From Formivibrio citricus (GTDB lineage Bacteria > Pseudomonadota > Gammaproteobacteria > Burkholderiales > Chitinibacteraceae), in assembly GCF_900115065.1 (NCBI RefSeq), contig NZ_FOVE01000001.1, forward strand, positions 124,001 through 188,000: a stretch of 64,000 nucleotides of DNA. Direction: 5' to 3'. The position numbers and the translations under genes are program-made. Shown piece after piece: positions 1 through 9,023 of this stretch (its first letter is position 1; each line of letters opens with the position of its first letter). The notes beneath the pieces were generated by a model. The model saw only the letters and a list, made by a program, of their open reading frames with translations, was not told where the DNA came from and made no database searches.

Positions 1-2
1 CG

Positions 3-713
3 CGGCGCGAGTCGATGGAAATTGAGTTGCGCCAATCGCTCGACGTGGAAAAACAGGCCCGTCAGGAGCAGTTGGATTTTGTTGCGATGGTTTCGCACGA
101 ATTCAGAACGCCGCTGGCCATTATTGACACATGTGCCCAGCGCATACTTGGCACGGTTCCTTCTGCAATAACGCAAGAGCGTTGCAGTCACATCCGCGAA
201 GCCTCCTATCGCATGACACGGCTCATGGACGAGTTTCTTTCCCTCGATCGCATCAATGGTGATTTACGAGCCTTCTCGCCCCGTGAGGAGGAAATTGAGG
301 CGATAGTTCAAAAGGCTGTGAGTGAATGGCACCCCGGGAGTATTGAGGTGACATATGTCGAGCGGCCACAGTCCGTGCTTTGCGATACCGCACTGTTGCA
401 CGTTGCCTTGCGTAACCTGTTGGCGAACGCAATCAGGCATTCGCCGCAGGATAGCTCCGTGCATCTTCGAATTTCGGTGCATGAAGAGCGGGCGGTCAAG
501 TTTGAAATCCTGAATTCGGGGCAGGAAATTCCGGCCGACGAAATTCCCAAGCTTTTCCAGAAATATTTCCGTGGCCGCGGCGCGCAGGGAAGTCCCGGTA
601 GCGGGCTTGGCCTCTATTTGGTGGAGCGGGTAGCCAAACTGCACAATGGCTCCGTCAGTGTTCTTTCCAGTCAGGAAGGAAGTTGTTTCTCCCTGATAAT
701 TGGCGAAGCGTGA
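3..713 (+). CDS. Sensor histidine kinase, C-terminal part (cut by window start)
   Basis: The reading frame is open back to base 3, so the gene starts before the window; the ATG at 15 is internal. The visible part is a complete transmitter module: a HisKA segment with the H-box VSHEFRTPL (phospho-accepting His), then a HATPase_c domain with an N-box (LRNLLANAIRHS) and a G-box (GSGLGLYLVERV). No receiver domain follows, so it is a classical, non-hybrid kinase end. The partner regulator and the input domain lie outside the window. The next gene is convergent; the 117-base gap contains only a weak hairpin (810-826). Confidence 0.85.
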   Translation, partial: RRESMEIELRQSLDVEKQARQEQLDFVAMVSHEFRTPLAIIDTCAQRILGTVPSAITQERCSHIREASYRMTRLMDEFLSLDRINGDLRAFSPREEEIEAIVQKAVSEWHPGSIEVTYVERPQSVLCDTALLHVALRNLLANAIRHSPQDSSVHLRISVHEERAVKFEILNSGQEIPADEIPKLFQKYFRGRGAQGSPGSGLGLYLVERVAKLHNGSVSVLSSQEGSCFSLIIGEA

Positions 714-830
714 GGACTGCCGGGATTTTCCATCAGACATGTCAAACCGTTCATGGCGAATGGAAAACCTCGGGCAAAGTCTATGCACTGACCGTTTTTT
801 TACCAGCCTGCCAGCGCAATGCTGGCGAAA

Positions 831-2228
831 TCAGGGCCGCTTGGCATCCTCCTGCCAACCGCCCCCCAAGGCGAGATAAAGGCGGATCAAGGCTTTGCGC
901 CTGTCTAGCAGACTTTGTGCTTCGTCCGTCTCTGCCGACAGTAGCTGGCGCTGGGCGTCGAGCACTTCGAGAAAGCTGGTCGTTCCGGCCTGGAAACGCA
1001 TCTCCGCCAAGCGCATGGCCTCGCGCGAAGACACTACGCGCCGAGCCTGGATTTCCATGACCTCGGCCGTGGTATCGAAAGCGGTCAGCGCGTTGGCCAC
1101 CTCGCCCAGCGCGCCGAGAATGGTCTTGCGATAGATCACCACGGCCTGTTCGAGGCGGGCCAGTGCAGCTTCCTGGTTGAAGTAAATGCGTCCGCCGGCA
1201 AAGAGCGGTTGCAACAGGTTCGGGCCTACCGAGGCCACGCCCGGTGCCTTCCCGTTAAGAACATCGCTCAGGCTGGTACTGACACCGCCAAAAAGGGCCG
1301 TCAACGACAAGTTGGGGAAGAACAGTGCGCGCGCCTCGCCAACCCGTGCATTGGCCGCAATCAGCCCGGCCTCTGCTTGACGGATGTCAGGTCGCCGTTC
1401 AAGTAGCGCAGAAGGCAGACCGGGTGGCACGAGATCGGGAATTTCCAGGTCGGCGGGCGCAGCAAAGGTCATGGTGCCTGGCGCTCGGCCAAGCAGGACG
1501 GATAGCGCGTTTTCAGTTTCGGCGATTTGCTGGCGCAAAACCGGTATGCGGGCTTCAGTCGCGCCCAGGGCGCTTTTTTGCTGATGCTCCTCCGCCGCCG
1601 ACGAGATGCCTGCCCTGATCTGTTGCTGAACCAGACGCAGCACATGGCGCTGGTTGTCGGCCGAGCGCTGTGTAACGGCAAGCGTTCGGCGCAAGGCAGC
1701 CAATTGGTAATAGTAATCGGCAACGCTGCCGATCAGCGAGGTGTTCAGGCCATGCCGTGCTTCCTTGCTGGCCAGCAGATCGGCTCGCCCGGCCTCGCTG
1801 GCTCGACGGTAACGCCCCCAGAGATCGACTTCCCAAGAGATGCCGACACCGCCCAGAAAGGTTGAGGTGAACCGGTCGCCCGGCGCGCGCTCCGTTGCCG
1901 AAGTGCTCAGCGACGCTTGAGCCTGGGGAAAGAGCGGTGCGCGGGCGACTCCGGCCAGTGCTTCGGCCTCGCGCACCCGCGCAGCACCCAGCAGGGCGTC
2001 CGGGCCGGCTTTCAGGGCTTCTTCAATAAGCTGCTGCAATTGCGGATCGGTAAACACCGAGCGCCAATCCCGCTCGGCAAACGACCGTGTTTCTCCGGCG
2101 ATTTTCGACGGTGTTTCGCGATAAGCATCCGGCAGTTCGACAACCGGCCGCTGGTAATCCGGGCCAACGGCGCAGCCGGCAAGCAGAAGGAGAGAAAGCG
2201 AAGCAGGCAGCAGAAGAGGGCGCATCAT
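831..2228 (-). CDS. RND efflux outer-membrane factor lipoprotein (NodT/OprM family)
   Basis: A 465-residue outer-membrane channel of a tripartite drug-efflux system. The N-terminus is a lipoprotein signal with lipobox LLLAGC (Cys near residue 19) followed by AVGPDYQRP, the usual start of mature NodT/OprM-type proteins. Two TolC-type repeats follow, with the typical RPDIRQAEAGLIAANARVG segment of the family. Its ATG overlaps the TGA of the pump gene by four bases (ATGA), so it is translationally coupled as the last gene of the efflux operon. Substrates cannot be told from sequence. Confidence 0.93.
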   Translation of the reverse strand: MMRPLLLPASLSLLLLAGCAVGPDYQRPVVELPDAYRETPSKIAGETRSFAERDWRSVFTDPQLQQLIEEALKAGPDALLGAARVREAEALAGVARAPLFPQAQASLSTSATERAPGDRFTSTFLGGVGISWEVDLWGRYRRASEAGRADLLASKEARHGLNTSLIGSVADYYYQLAALRRTLAVTQRSADNQRHVLRLVQQQIRAGISSAAEEHQQKSALGATEARIPVLRQQIAETENALSVLLGRAPGTMTFAAPADLEIPDLVPPGLPSALLERRPDIRQAEAGLIAANARVGEARALFFPNLSLTALFGGVSTSLSDVLNGKAPGVASVGPNLLQPLFAGGRIYFNQEAALARLEQAVVIYRKTILGALGEVANALTAFDTTAEVMEIQARRVVSSREAMRLAEMRFQAGTTSFLEVLDAQRQLLSAETDEAQSLLDRRKALIRLYLALGGGWQEDAKRP

Positions 2229-5200
2229 GGTTGCGTCTCCGGAGTTGCGTCCGGTTTTCTGGCGAAGCGCGAAACGACGCGCTCCACCGTAACGAAAAGC
2301 ACCGGCACCATAAAGATGGCGAGCAGCGTCGCCGCTATCATGCCGGCGAACACGGTCACGCCCATTGAGACGCGCGAGGCAGCACCGGCGCCGGAGGCCA
2401 GGATGAGCGGGACGACGCCAAGGATGAAGGCAAACGACGTCATGATGATGGGTCTTAGCCGGAGTTTGGCTGCGTAGATGGCCGCATCTGTGGCCGATTC
2501 GCCGGCATCGCGTCGCATCTTGGCAAACTCGATAATCAGGATGGCGTTTTTGGCCGCGAGACCGATCAGCAGGACAAGGCCGATCTGGGCATAGATGTTG
2601 TTGGTCAACCCGGCCATCCAGAGGCCAAGCATGGCGCCGAAAATGCCGAGTGGCACAGCGAACAGCACGGCGAAAGGCACCGTCCAGCTTTCATACAGCG
2701 CGGCGAGGAAAAGAAATACGAAGATGATGGCCATGCCGAAAATCACCGGCGCCTTGCCGGACGATTCCTTCTCCTGCTGGCTGATGCCGGCCCACTCGAA
2801 TCCATAGCCCTGGGGAAGCACCTCGCGGGCGACTGCTTCCATGGCGGCAATGGCATCGCCGGAACTGTAGCCTGCGGCGGGATCGCCCCCCAGCTCAGCG
2901 GTGCGATACAGGTTGTAGCGCTGGATAACGGTCGGCATATTTGTTGGCTGCGAGGTCACCAGCGTCGACAGCGGAACCATGGTGCCATCGCTGCTGCGCA
3001 CGTGGAAAAGCTGGATTCCCTCGATGTCGCTGCGGTATTCCGGCTCGGCCTGCATCGTGACCTTGTAGGAACGCCCGAAACGGCTGAAGTCATTGATGTT
3101 GAGACCACCGAGGAAGGTCTGCAAGGCATTGGTGATGTCCGATACCGGGACGCCGAGTTTTTTGGCCTTTTCGCGATCGACTTCCAGCCGGTAGGCCGGC
3201 GTATTGGGGTCGAACTTGGAATAAATATTGCCGATCTCGGGGCGCTTCCTTGCCGCTTCCATGAAACGTTCGGCGACCGCAGCCAGCTCCTGCGGCGTGT
3301 TGCCACTGCGATCCTGCAACTTAAAGGAGAATCCCCCCGTGGCATCGAATCCGGGAATTGCCGGCGGGTTGAAGGCGAGAATGGTGGCTTCCGGAAACTT
3401 TGAGGCCATGGCGTACACGCTGTCGATGATGCTGCCCAGTTGTTCCGTCGGCTTGCGGCGCTCTTCCCAAGGCTTGAGCTTGACGACAACCAGGGCGCTG
3501 TCGGATTGCGGTGCGCCGTTCAGGACATTGAAGCCATTGATCACCAGGCGCTTTTCAACGCCGGGAAGGGCGCCGAGTGCCTCGTCATAGCGGGCGGCAA
3601 CCACTTCGGTGCGATTGAGCGAAGCGGCCGGAGGCAACTGGATGCTGCTGATAAACCCGCCTTGATCTTCTGGCGGCACGAACCCTCCTGGCACCTTTTT
3701 CATCAGGGCGACGGCCGCAAAAATCAGGATGGCAAGCATCGCCAGGGCAAGCAGGCTGCGCCGGATCAGAATCTGCACCCCTTGGCCATAGCCTTCGGTC
3801 AGTCGCCCGAAGCGATCATTGAAGGCAGTAAAGAAACGCGCCAGCCGGCCGTCGCGCTTGACTTTGGGTTTGAGCATCAGGCAGCACAGCGCCGGTGTCA
3901 GCGACAGGGCAACGAAGGCCGAGAGCATCGTCGATACGGCCACCGTGATCGCAAACTGCTTGTACATGATCCCGGCGATTCCGCCCAGAAAGGCCACCGG
4001 GACAAACACCGCGGCAAGAATCATGGCAATGGCAACGACCGGCCCGGAGACTTCCTCCATGGCCTTGATCGTCGCATCGCGCGGGTTCAACCCGTGCTCC
4101 ATGTGGTGTTCGACAGCCTCGACAACCACAATGGCATCGTCCACCACGATCCCGATGGCCAGTACCATGCCGAACATGGTCAGCGTGTTGATGGTGAAGC
4201 CGAGCAGGGTGAACGCAGCAAAGGTGCCCACCAGAGAGACGGGCACCGCCAGCATCGGAATGGCCGTTGCCCGCCAGTTTTGCAGGAAAAGAAAGACCAC
4301 GACCAGAACCAGAACCAGCGCCTCGGCAAAGGTGCTGACGACCTCCTTCAGCGACGCTTTTACGAAGACCGTGTTGTCCAGCACGGTTTCAATCTTCATG
4401 TCTGCCGGAAAGGTTTTTTCCAGTTCCTTGAGCCGGGCATTAATCAAGCCGGCCGTCTCGATGGCACTGGCATCCGGCGTCAGGTTGATCGAGAAAGCCG
4501 CTCCGGGCTGGCCGTTGAATCGCGAGAGAAAATTGTAGTATTTGGAGCCGAGTTCAGTGCGGGCAACATCCCTGAGACGGATGAAGGAACCATCCGGCTT
4601 GGCGCGGACGATGATGTTCCCGAATTCCTCAGTTTCGGTCAGGCGGCCCCGAAGCTGCACGCTGTACTGGAACTGTTGCGTTTTAGGCGCGGGCAATTGA
4701 CCGACCTGGCCTGCCGGTGCCTGCGCATTCTGTTCATTCACGGCGTTGTATACATCGGTCGGCGTCAATCCCAACGCTGCCATGCGGTCAGGTTTCAGCC
4801 ATATGCGCATGCCGTACTCCGAGCCGAAGACCTGGACATTACCCACGCCTTTGATCCGTTTGAGCACGTCGACGATGTTGATCGTCGCATAGTTGGTCAG
4901 GAAGAGCTCATCGTAAGACCCCTTTGGCGAAACCAGGGCGACGTACATCAGCACGTCGGGGGTCTGTTTTTGAGTCGTCAGACCGCTGCTGATGACCTCG
5001 GCAGGCAGGCGGGCGTTGGCTTGCGACACGCGATTCTGCACCTGCACGGCGGCAATGTCTGCATTGCTGTCCAGGCCAAAGGTAATGTCGAGGTTGTAGC
5101 CGCCGTCGCCGGACGAGCTGGAAGTCATGTTGAGCATGCCTTCCACGCCATTCACCTGTTCCTCGATCGGTTGCGCCACGGCCTCCTCGACCACTCCAGC

Positions 5201-5359
5201 GCTGGCGCCCGGATAAAAGGCGCTGACCCGAACGGTGGGCAGGGTGATCTGCGGGTATTGGGCAATCGGAAGATTGATTCCGGCAATGCAGCCAACCAGT
5301 GTCAGAACGATCGCCGTTACAATGGCAAATACCGGACGATTTATGAAAAATCTGGCCAT
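2225..5359 (-). CDS. RND multidrug efflux pump, HAE1 family (AcrB/MexB type)
   Basis: A 1044-residue inner-membrane proton/drug antiporter of the hydrophobe/amphiphile efflux class. It starts MARFFINRPVFAIVTAIV, the standard HAE1 N-terminus and first membrane helix. It carries the TM4 acidic pair in GIVVDDAIVVVE and has full AcrB length with two internally similar halves (12 predicted membrane helices, two large periplasmic loops). It lies between the membrane fusion gene (9 bases upstream) and the outer-membrane factor (4-base overlap), so the three make one operon. It is clearly the drug class and not the metal class seen at 19555-22671. Confidence 0.95.
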   Translation of the reverse strand: MARFFINRPVFAIVTAIVLTLVGCIAGINLPIAQYPQITLPTVRVSAFYPGASAGVVEEAVAQPIEEQVNGVEGMLNMTSSSSGDGGYNLDITFGLDSNADIAAVQVQNRVSQANARLPAEVISSGLTTQKQTPDVLMYVALVSPKGSYDELFLTNYATINIVDVLKRIKGVGNVQVFGSEYGMRIWLKPDRMAALGLTPTDVYNAVNEQNAQAPAGQVGQLPAPKTQQFQYSVQLRGRLTETEEFGNIIVRAKPDGSFIRLRDVARTELGSKYYNFLSRFNGQPGAAFSINLTPDASAIETAGLINARLKELEKTFPADMKIETVLDNTVFVKASLKEVVSTFAEALVLVLVVVFLFLQNWRATAIPMLAVPVSLVGTFAAFTLLGFTINTLTMFGMVLAIGIVVDDAIVVVEAVEHHMEHGLNPRDATIKAMEEVSGPVVAIAMILAAVFVPVAFLGGIAGIMYKQFAITVAVSTMLSAFVALSLTPALCCLMLKPKVKRDGRLARFFTAFNDRFGRLTEGYGQGVQILIRRSLLALAMLAILIFAAVALMKKVPGGFVPPEDQGGFISSIQLPPAASLNRTEVVAARYDEALGALPGVEKRLVINGFNVLNGAPQSDSALVVVKLKPWEERRKPTEQLGSIIDSVYAMASKFPEATILAFNPPAIPGFDATGGFSFKLQDRSGNTPQELAAVAERFMEAARKRPEIGNIYSKFDPNTPAYRLEVDREKAKKLGVPVSDITNALQTFLGGLNINDFSRFGRSYKVTMQAEPEYRSDIEGIQLFHVRSSDGTMVPLSTLVTSQPTNMPTVIQRYNLYRTAELGGDPAAGYSSGDAIAAMEAVAREVLPQGYGFEWAGISQQEKESSGKAPVIFGMAIIFVFLFLAALYESWTVPFAVLFAVPLGIFGAMLGLWMAGLTNNIYAQIGLVLLIGLAAKNAILIIEFAKMRRDAGESATDAAIYAAKLRLRPIIMTSFAFILGVVPLILASGAGAASRVSMGVTVFAGMIAATLLAIFMVPVLFVTVERVVSRFARKPDATPETQP

Positions 5360-5368
5360 GCTGTTTCC

Positions 5369-6526
5369 TCAGGAGGCCGACGGCGACTTGCCGGCTGTTT
5401 TCACTGCCGATGCGGTAACCGGCTTGACGACACTGCCTGGGCGCGCTTTTTGTACTCCCTCGACGACAATGCGCTCGCCCAGTTTGAGCCCGTCCTCGAC
5501 TACCCAGAGGTCTCCGATCCGCGGGCCGGTCCGGATGGGGCGCTGTTCGATCTTGTCACCCTCAACGACCACGCTCACGAATTGTTTGTCGAGCATTTCG
5601 GTCACGGCTTTTTGGGGTACCAGAATGGCATTGTTGGCGACTTCATAGACGATGCGCACCCGTGCGTTCATGCCGGGCCGCAGCAAGCCGCGCGGATTGG
5701 GGAAAACGACGCGCAGCATCAATGTACCCGTCGCCGGATTGAAGGCTCGGTCAACAAAATCGGGGCGCCCCTTCTCCGGATAGATGCTCCCGTCCGCAAG
5801 GATGAGATCAATCAGATTTCCCTTCCCCTGACCGGGCTGATTGAGCTGTTTCTGATACTGCAGATAGGCGGCTTCAGAAATGCTGAAATAAGCCACTGCC
5901 GGATCAAGCGTCGATACGGTAGCGAGAACACTTTGACCGGCGTTGGCTAGAGCGCCGACTTCAACTTTCTGCATGCCGATCTGGCCGGACACGGGTGAGC
6001 GTACTTCAGTATGGGAGCGGTCAAGACGCGCCATTTCCAGTGCTGCCCGGCGGGCTTTGACAATGGCGGCATTCTGTTGCTCGAAGGCTACCGCCTGATC
6101 GTAGGTCTGGCGAGGAATCGCCCTATCCGGCAGGAGCGGCTTGTAGCGCTCCACATCCTGGCGGGCCTTTGCCAGCATGGCCTCCGATTCGGCCAGCCTA
6201 GCTTGGGCATCGCCGACAGCCGCATCGTAAGCACGCGGGTCAATGACAAAGAGCAGATCGCCTTCCCTGACTTTTTGCCCCGGACGGAATGCCTGCTTGA
6301 TCACCACACCGGAAACCCGTGGCCGCAGATCGACCTCGCTGTAAGCCTTGATTTCGGAAACCATGTCGACAGTCAGCGGCGTCGTGCGCGGCACGATCTG
6401 CTGCACGACGACCTCTGGCAGTGGCGGGGGCGCAGCTTCCTTGGCTTCGCGACAGCCGCTCGTTCCCAGCGCAATTATCAGGGCAATGAAAATGGACTTG
6501 TAACGGGCACCAACGGGCGGGATCAT
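5369..6526 (-). CDS. RND efflux membrane fusion protein (AcrA/MexA type)
   Basis: The periplasmic adaptor of the efflux operon. I place the start at the ATG at 6526 because GGAG lies just before it and the resulting 385-residue protein begins with a lipoprotein signal (IALIIALGTSGC). A longer frame back to 6574 has no such support. It contains the lipoyl/barrel-sandwich segment (VVIKQAFRPGQKVREGDLLF), a coiled-coil hairpin around residues 90-150 and the beta-barrel part typical of HlyD/AcrA adaptors. First gene of the operon; the pump gene follows after 9 bases. Confidence 0.92.
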   Translation of the reverse strand: MIPPVGARYKSIFIALIIALGTSGCREAKEAAPPPLPEVVVQQIVPRTTPLTVDMVSEIKAYSEVDLRPRVSGVVIKQAFRPGQKVREGDLLFVIDPRAYDAAVGDAQARLAESEAMLAKARQDVERYKPLLPDRAIPRQTYDQAVAFEQQNAAIVKARRAALEMARLDRSHTEVRSPVSGQIGMQKVEVGALANAGQSVLATVSTLDPAVAYFSISEAAYLQYQKQLNQPGQGKGNLIDLILADGSIYPEKGRPDFVDRAFNPATGTLMLRVVFPNPRGLLRPGMNARVRIVYEVANNAILVPQKAVTEMLDKQFVSVVVEGDKIEQRPIRTGPRIGDLWVVEDGLKLGERIVVEGVQKARPGSVVKPVTASAVKTAGKSPSAS

Positions 6527-6610
6527 CAATTTCTCCAGGTCAGACTCTCTTGCTGCATTATTTATGCGCCTCATGTCGAGTTAATTGGCGTCATCGCCCT
6601 GTTGGGGTTG

Positions 6611-6629
6611 AAACTTGCAGCTCAAGTTT
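6611..6629. promoter_or_regulatory. Candidate operator dyad upstream of the efflux operon
   Basis: The perfect dyad AAACTTGCAGCTCAAGTTT has 7-base arms and a 5-base centre. It lies 85 bases upstream of the membrane fusion start, next to TATAAA on the minus strand (a possible -10). Many RND operons are repressed by TetR or MarR proteins at such dyads, but no regulator gene is adjacent, so this is a candidate only. Confidence 0.35.
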
Positions 6630-6643
6630 TATACGATTGTAAA

Positions 6644-6961
6644 TTACGAAAATTTCAGTCCAATAACCCCAACGATAATGAGCCCGGCGGAAATGAGGCG
6701 CATGCTGGAAACAGCATCTCCAAAAGCAACGATGCCAACGATAAAGGTTCCGGCTGCTCCAATCCCGGTCCAAACGGCATATGCAGTGCCCATCGGAATT
6801 GTTCTTTGGGCGAATAGCAATAAGGCGCCGCTCATGATTATGCAAAGAATGGCAAAGGCCACCCATAATACGTGCAGGCCACTGTCCGTCCATCCCAGTT
6901 TGAGGCCAATTGGCCAGCCAATTTCAAGCAATCCGGCGATGATGAGAAATGTCCATGCCAT
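6644..6961 (-). CDS. sugE: SMR family exporter, SugE/Gdx-like (probable guanidinium exporter)
   Basis: A 105-residue four-helix small multidrug resistance protein. Glu13 in AGLLEIGW is the conserved proton/substrate-coupling residue. The segment GTAYAVWTGIGA matches the Gdx (SugE) subtype, whose characterised members export guanidinium, better than the EmrE subtype. AAGGAGA precedes the ATG. It stands alone, upstream of the RND operon and in the same direction but with its own ribosome site. I looked for a guanidine riboswitch upstream and could not recognise one. Confidence 0.88.
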   Translation of the reverse strand: MAWTFLIIAGLLEIGWPIGLKLGWTDSGLHVLWVAFAILCIIMSGALLLFAQRTIPMGTAYAVWTGIGAAGTFIVGIVAFGDAVSSMRLISAGLIIVGVIGLKFS

Positions 6962-7006
6962 TGATGTCTCCTTGGAACACGATTAATAATGATTGGTAGT
7001 TTATTT

Positions 7007-7069
7007 TCACCCGTTGACAATACGGTTGCGTCCGCCATTCCTGGCGTCATAAAGTGCTCTTTCAATTGC
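7007..7069 (-). pseudogene. Remnant of a GGDEF-domain C-terminus
   Basis: Read on the minus strand, this stretch encodes AIERALYDARNGGRNRIVNG followed by a stop, with a stop immediately upstream. It matches the last helix and strand of diguanylate cyclase domains (ALY-AK--GRNRV pattern). Nothing before it in any frame continues the domain, so it is probably the tail of a deleted diguanylate cyclase gene left between sugE and dsbB. Confidence 0.55.
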
Positions 7070-7477
7070 TCAACTTGCTTGAGTTTCCTGCATCTGGCCC
7101 CGGATCGTTTGGCTGGGTAAACGGGAGGCTGCTTGTAATGAACCCTGTTTCACTCTTCATTGTCTTGGCGCTACCGATGTCCTGCGCCAACTAGGGATAA
7201 CCCCATGATCGGTCGATATTTCCCGCAAAACACTACAGATGATTTGTGAATACCTTATTTATGGATCATAGATAATCTACCCGCCTCATAGCTGAGGAAA
7301 ACTGAGAACATCTCCTTGGGTGAGGTCGCAACGGTGACGCCATTGGTGGATTGCCATGCGGACTCAAGTTGCGGGGTTCTGGGGCGGCCCGGTTAGGGCC
7401 TGTGCAGACAAACACGCCAGGCCGCCGATCATGTAGAATGGTTCTCATCTTCCTGATTGCACCGGAGCCTTGCATCC
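7070..7477. other. Intergenic region between GGDEF remnant and dsbB
   Basis: About 400 bases with no convincing gene. Small open frames here have no recognisable family or ribosome site. TAGAAT at 7434-7439 is a possible -10 for the dsbB-oxyR unit, without a clear -35. The segment 7383-7428 contains an imperfect GGCGGCC / GGCCGCC pairing. Confidence 0.4.
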
Positions 7478-7999
7478 ATGCGCTGGCGTTTGGGCTTTTT
7501 TGCCATTTTCCTGTTCTGCGTCGCTTCGATTGCGTATGCCCTGTATCACCAGTTCTACAACTGGATCATGCCTTGCCTGATGTGCGTTTACGAACGCATG
7601 GCCATCGTCGCCGTTGGCGTGTTTGCATTGCTCGCTGCGTTCTGGAACCCGAAAAGTCGCGTCGGGGTCATTGTGGCATGCGATCTGATGCTGACCAGTG
7701 CATTGATTGGCGCGGGGGTGACCATACGGCACCTCATGTTGCAGTACGGGCCGCCCGATCCTGCGGCAAGTTGCGATGCGACGCTTCCTTTTCCCATCAA
7801 TCTGAATGATCCGTTCTGGCCGAAGTGGTTGGGCGCCTTGATTCGTCCCGTGGGCGATTGCAGCCAGGTGGATTTTGTCTTGCTGGGATTGAGCATGCCG
7901 GTGTGGGTGCTGCTTGCCTGTCTGGGAGTCGCCGTTGTGACGGCATGGCTGGGTGTCGGGCGCTGGCGGGAAGTTTCTGCGCGGAGATTCTGGAAATGA
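7478..7999 (+). CDS. dsbB: Disulfide bond formation protein B
   Basis: A quinone reductase of the inner membrane that reoxidises DsbA. Starting from ATG 7478 (GGAG 11 bases upstream) the protein has 173 residues, near the usual DsbB length, with four membrane helices. The two redox pairs are visible: Cys33 and Cys36 in PCLMCVYER, and Cys99 and Cys128 in the second periplasmic loop. An upstream TTG at 7457 would add seven residues and is less likely. The stop overlaps the oxyR start (ATGA), so the two genes are translationally coupled. Confidence 0.93.
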   Translation: MRWRLGFFAIFLFCVASIAYALYHQFYNWIMPCLMCVYERMAIVAVGVFALLAAFWNPKSRVGVIVACDLMLTSALIGAGVTIRHLMLQYGPPDPAASCDATLPFPINLNDPFWPKWLGALIRPVGDCSQVDFVLLGLSMPVWVLLACLGVAVVTAWLGVGRWREVSARRFWK

Positions 8000-8916
8000 C
8001 TCTGACGGAATTGCGCTATATCGTTGCAGTGGCACGTGAAAGGCATTTCGGGAAAGCTGCTGCCAGTTGTTTTGTCTCGCAGCCTACGCTTTCCGTTGCA
8101 GTGAAAAAGCTTGAGGATGAACTGGGCGTTGCGCTTTTCGAGCGCTCTGCGGGAGAGGTCACGCTCACGTCGATTGGCGAGCAGATCGTGACGCAGGCGC
8201 AGCGCGTGCTGGAAGAGGCACAGGCCGTGAAGCAGATTGCCCAGCAGGGCAAGGATCCGCTGGCCGGCCCCTTGCGACTGGGGGCGATCTATACGATCAG
8301 CCCTTATCTCTTGCCCTGGTTGATTCCGCAGCTCAAATTGCGGGCACCGCAGATGCAGGTGCTGCTGGAAGAGAATTACACCGCGCGGCTGGCTGAAATG
8401 CTCAAGCAGGGGCAGATTGACCTGGCGGTGCTGGCGGAGCCGTTTGGCGAAGCAGGCATTGAAACCGGAGCGGTGTACGACGAAGACTTTGTCGTGGCTA
8501 CGCCCAAGGGGCATGCCTGGGCAGATCATGAGCGGATAGACCCGGAATTGCTTTCGCACGAGAACGTGTTGTTGCTGTCTCCCGGCAATTGTTTCCGCGA
8601 CCAGGTGCTGCAGAGCTGCCCGGACCTCAACCGCGAAAGCCTTCCTCCCGGAAGCTTGCAACGTACCTTGCAGGGAACCTCGCTGACCACCATTCGCCAT
8701 ATGGTCATGGGCGGAATCGGTGTCACCGTATTGCCGGCCACTTCGGTGAACAAGGCCGATGAGCAGTTGCTGGAGATCCGGCCATTTGCCGAGCCTGTTC
8801 CCAGCCGCAGGGTGATTCTGGCATGGCGGCGCAATTACCCGCGCATGGCCGCCGTCGATGCTGTGCGTCAAGCCATTCGGCAAAGCGGCATGCCGGCAGT
8901 GCGCATGCTGGATTGA
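7996..8916 (+). CDS. oxyR: Hydrogen peroxide-inducible transcription activator OxyR
   Basis: A LysR-type regulator of 306 residues. The N-terminal winged helix (residues 1-60) begins MTLTELRYIVAVARERHFG, typical of OxyR. In the effector domain, Cys199 and Cys208 occur in the context GNCFRDQVLQSC, exactly at the E. coli positions of the peroxide-sensing disulfide. The start ATG at 7996 overlaps the dsbB stop; a longer frame from 7825 lies inside dsbB and is not used. Expected to control peroxide defence genes; none of the usual targets (katG, ahpC) are in the window. Confidence 0.92.
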   Translation: MTLTELRYIVAVARERHFGKAAASCFVSQPTLSVAVKKLEDELGVALFERSAGEVTLTSIGEQIVTQAQRVLEEAQAVKQIAQQGKDPLAGPLRLGAIYTISPYLLPWLIPQLKLRAPQMQVLLEENYTARLAEMLKQGQIDLAVLAEPFGEAGIETGAVYDEDFVVATPKGHAWADHERIDPELLSHENVLLLSPGNCFRDQVLQSCPDLNRESLPPGSLQRTLQGTSLTTIRHMVMGGIGVTVLPATSVNKADEQLLEIRPFAEPVPSRRVILAWRRNYPRMAAVDAVRQAIRQSGMPAVRMLD

Positions 8917-8932
8917 TGATTTGAATTTTTGC

Positions 8933-9009
8933 CGTCATACCGGCGCAGGCCGGTATCCAGCAACGCCGCCGTTGCAAACCACTGGACGCCGGCCTGCGCC
9001 GGGGTGACG
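8933..9009. repeat. GC-rich palindromic repeat between convergent oxyR and receptor gene
   Basis: Two 28-base arms (8933-8960 and 8982-9009) are inverted copies matching at 24 positions, separated by 21 bases. The arm core is CGGCGCAGGCCGG, bounded by GTCA and CCAG. This is the type of REP-like palindrome common between genes in proteobacteria. Placed between two convergent genes, it may also stop transcription from either side. Confidence 0.8.
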
Positions 9010-9023
9010 AGTTCAAGCAAATC

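Noticed and set aside
3440-5950. Very long open frame (836 codons) on the plus strand opposite the RND pump
   Set aside because: Composition is a mirror of the GC-rich pump gene, with no family resemblance, no ribosome site, and a clear gene on the other strand.
6962-7200. Possible guanidine riboswitch upstream of the SugE/Gdx gene
   Set aside because: Neither the paired ACGR-loop hairpins of the mini-ykkC class nor another known guanidine motif could be recognised. A covariance-model search would settle it.
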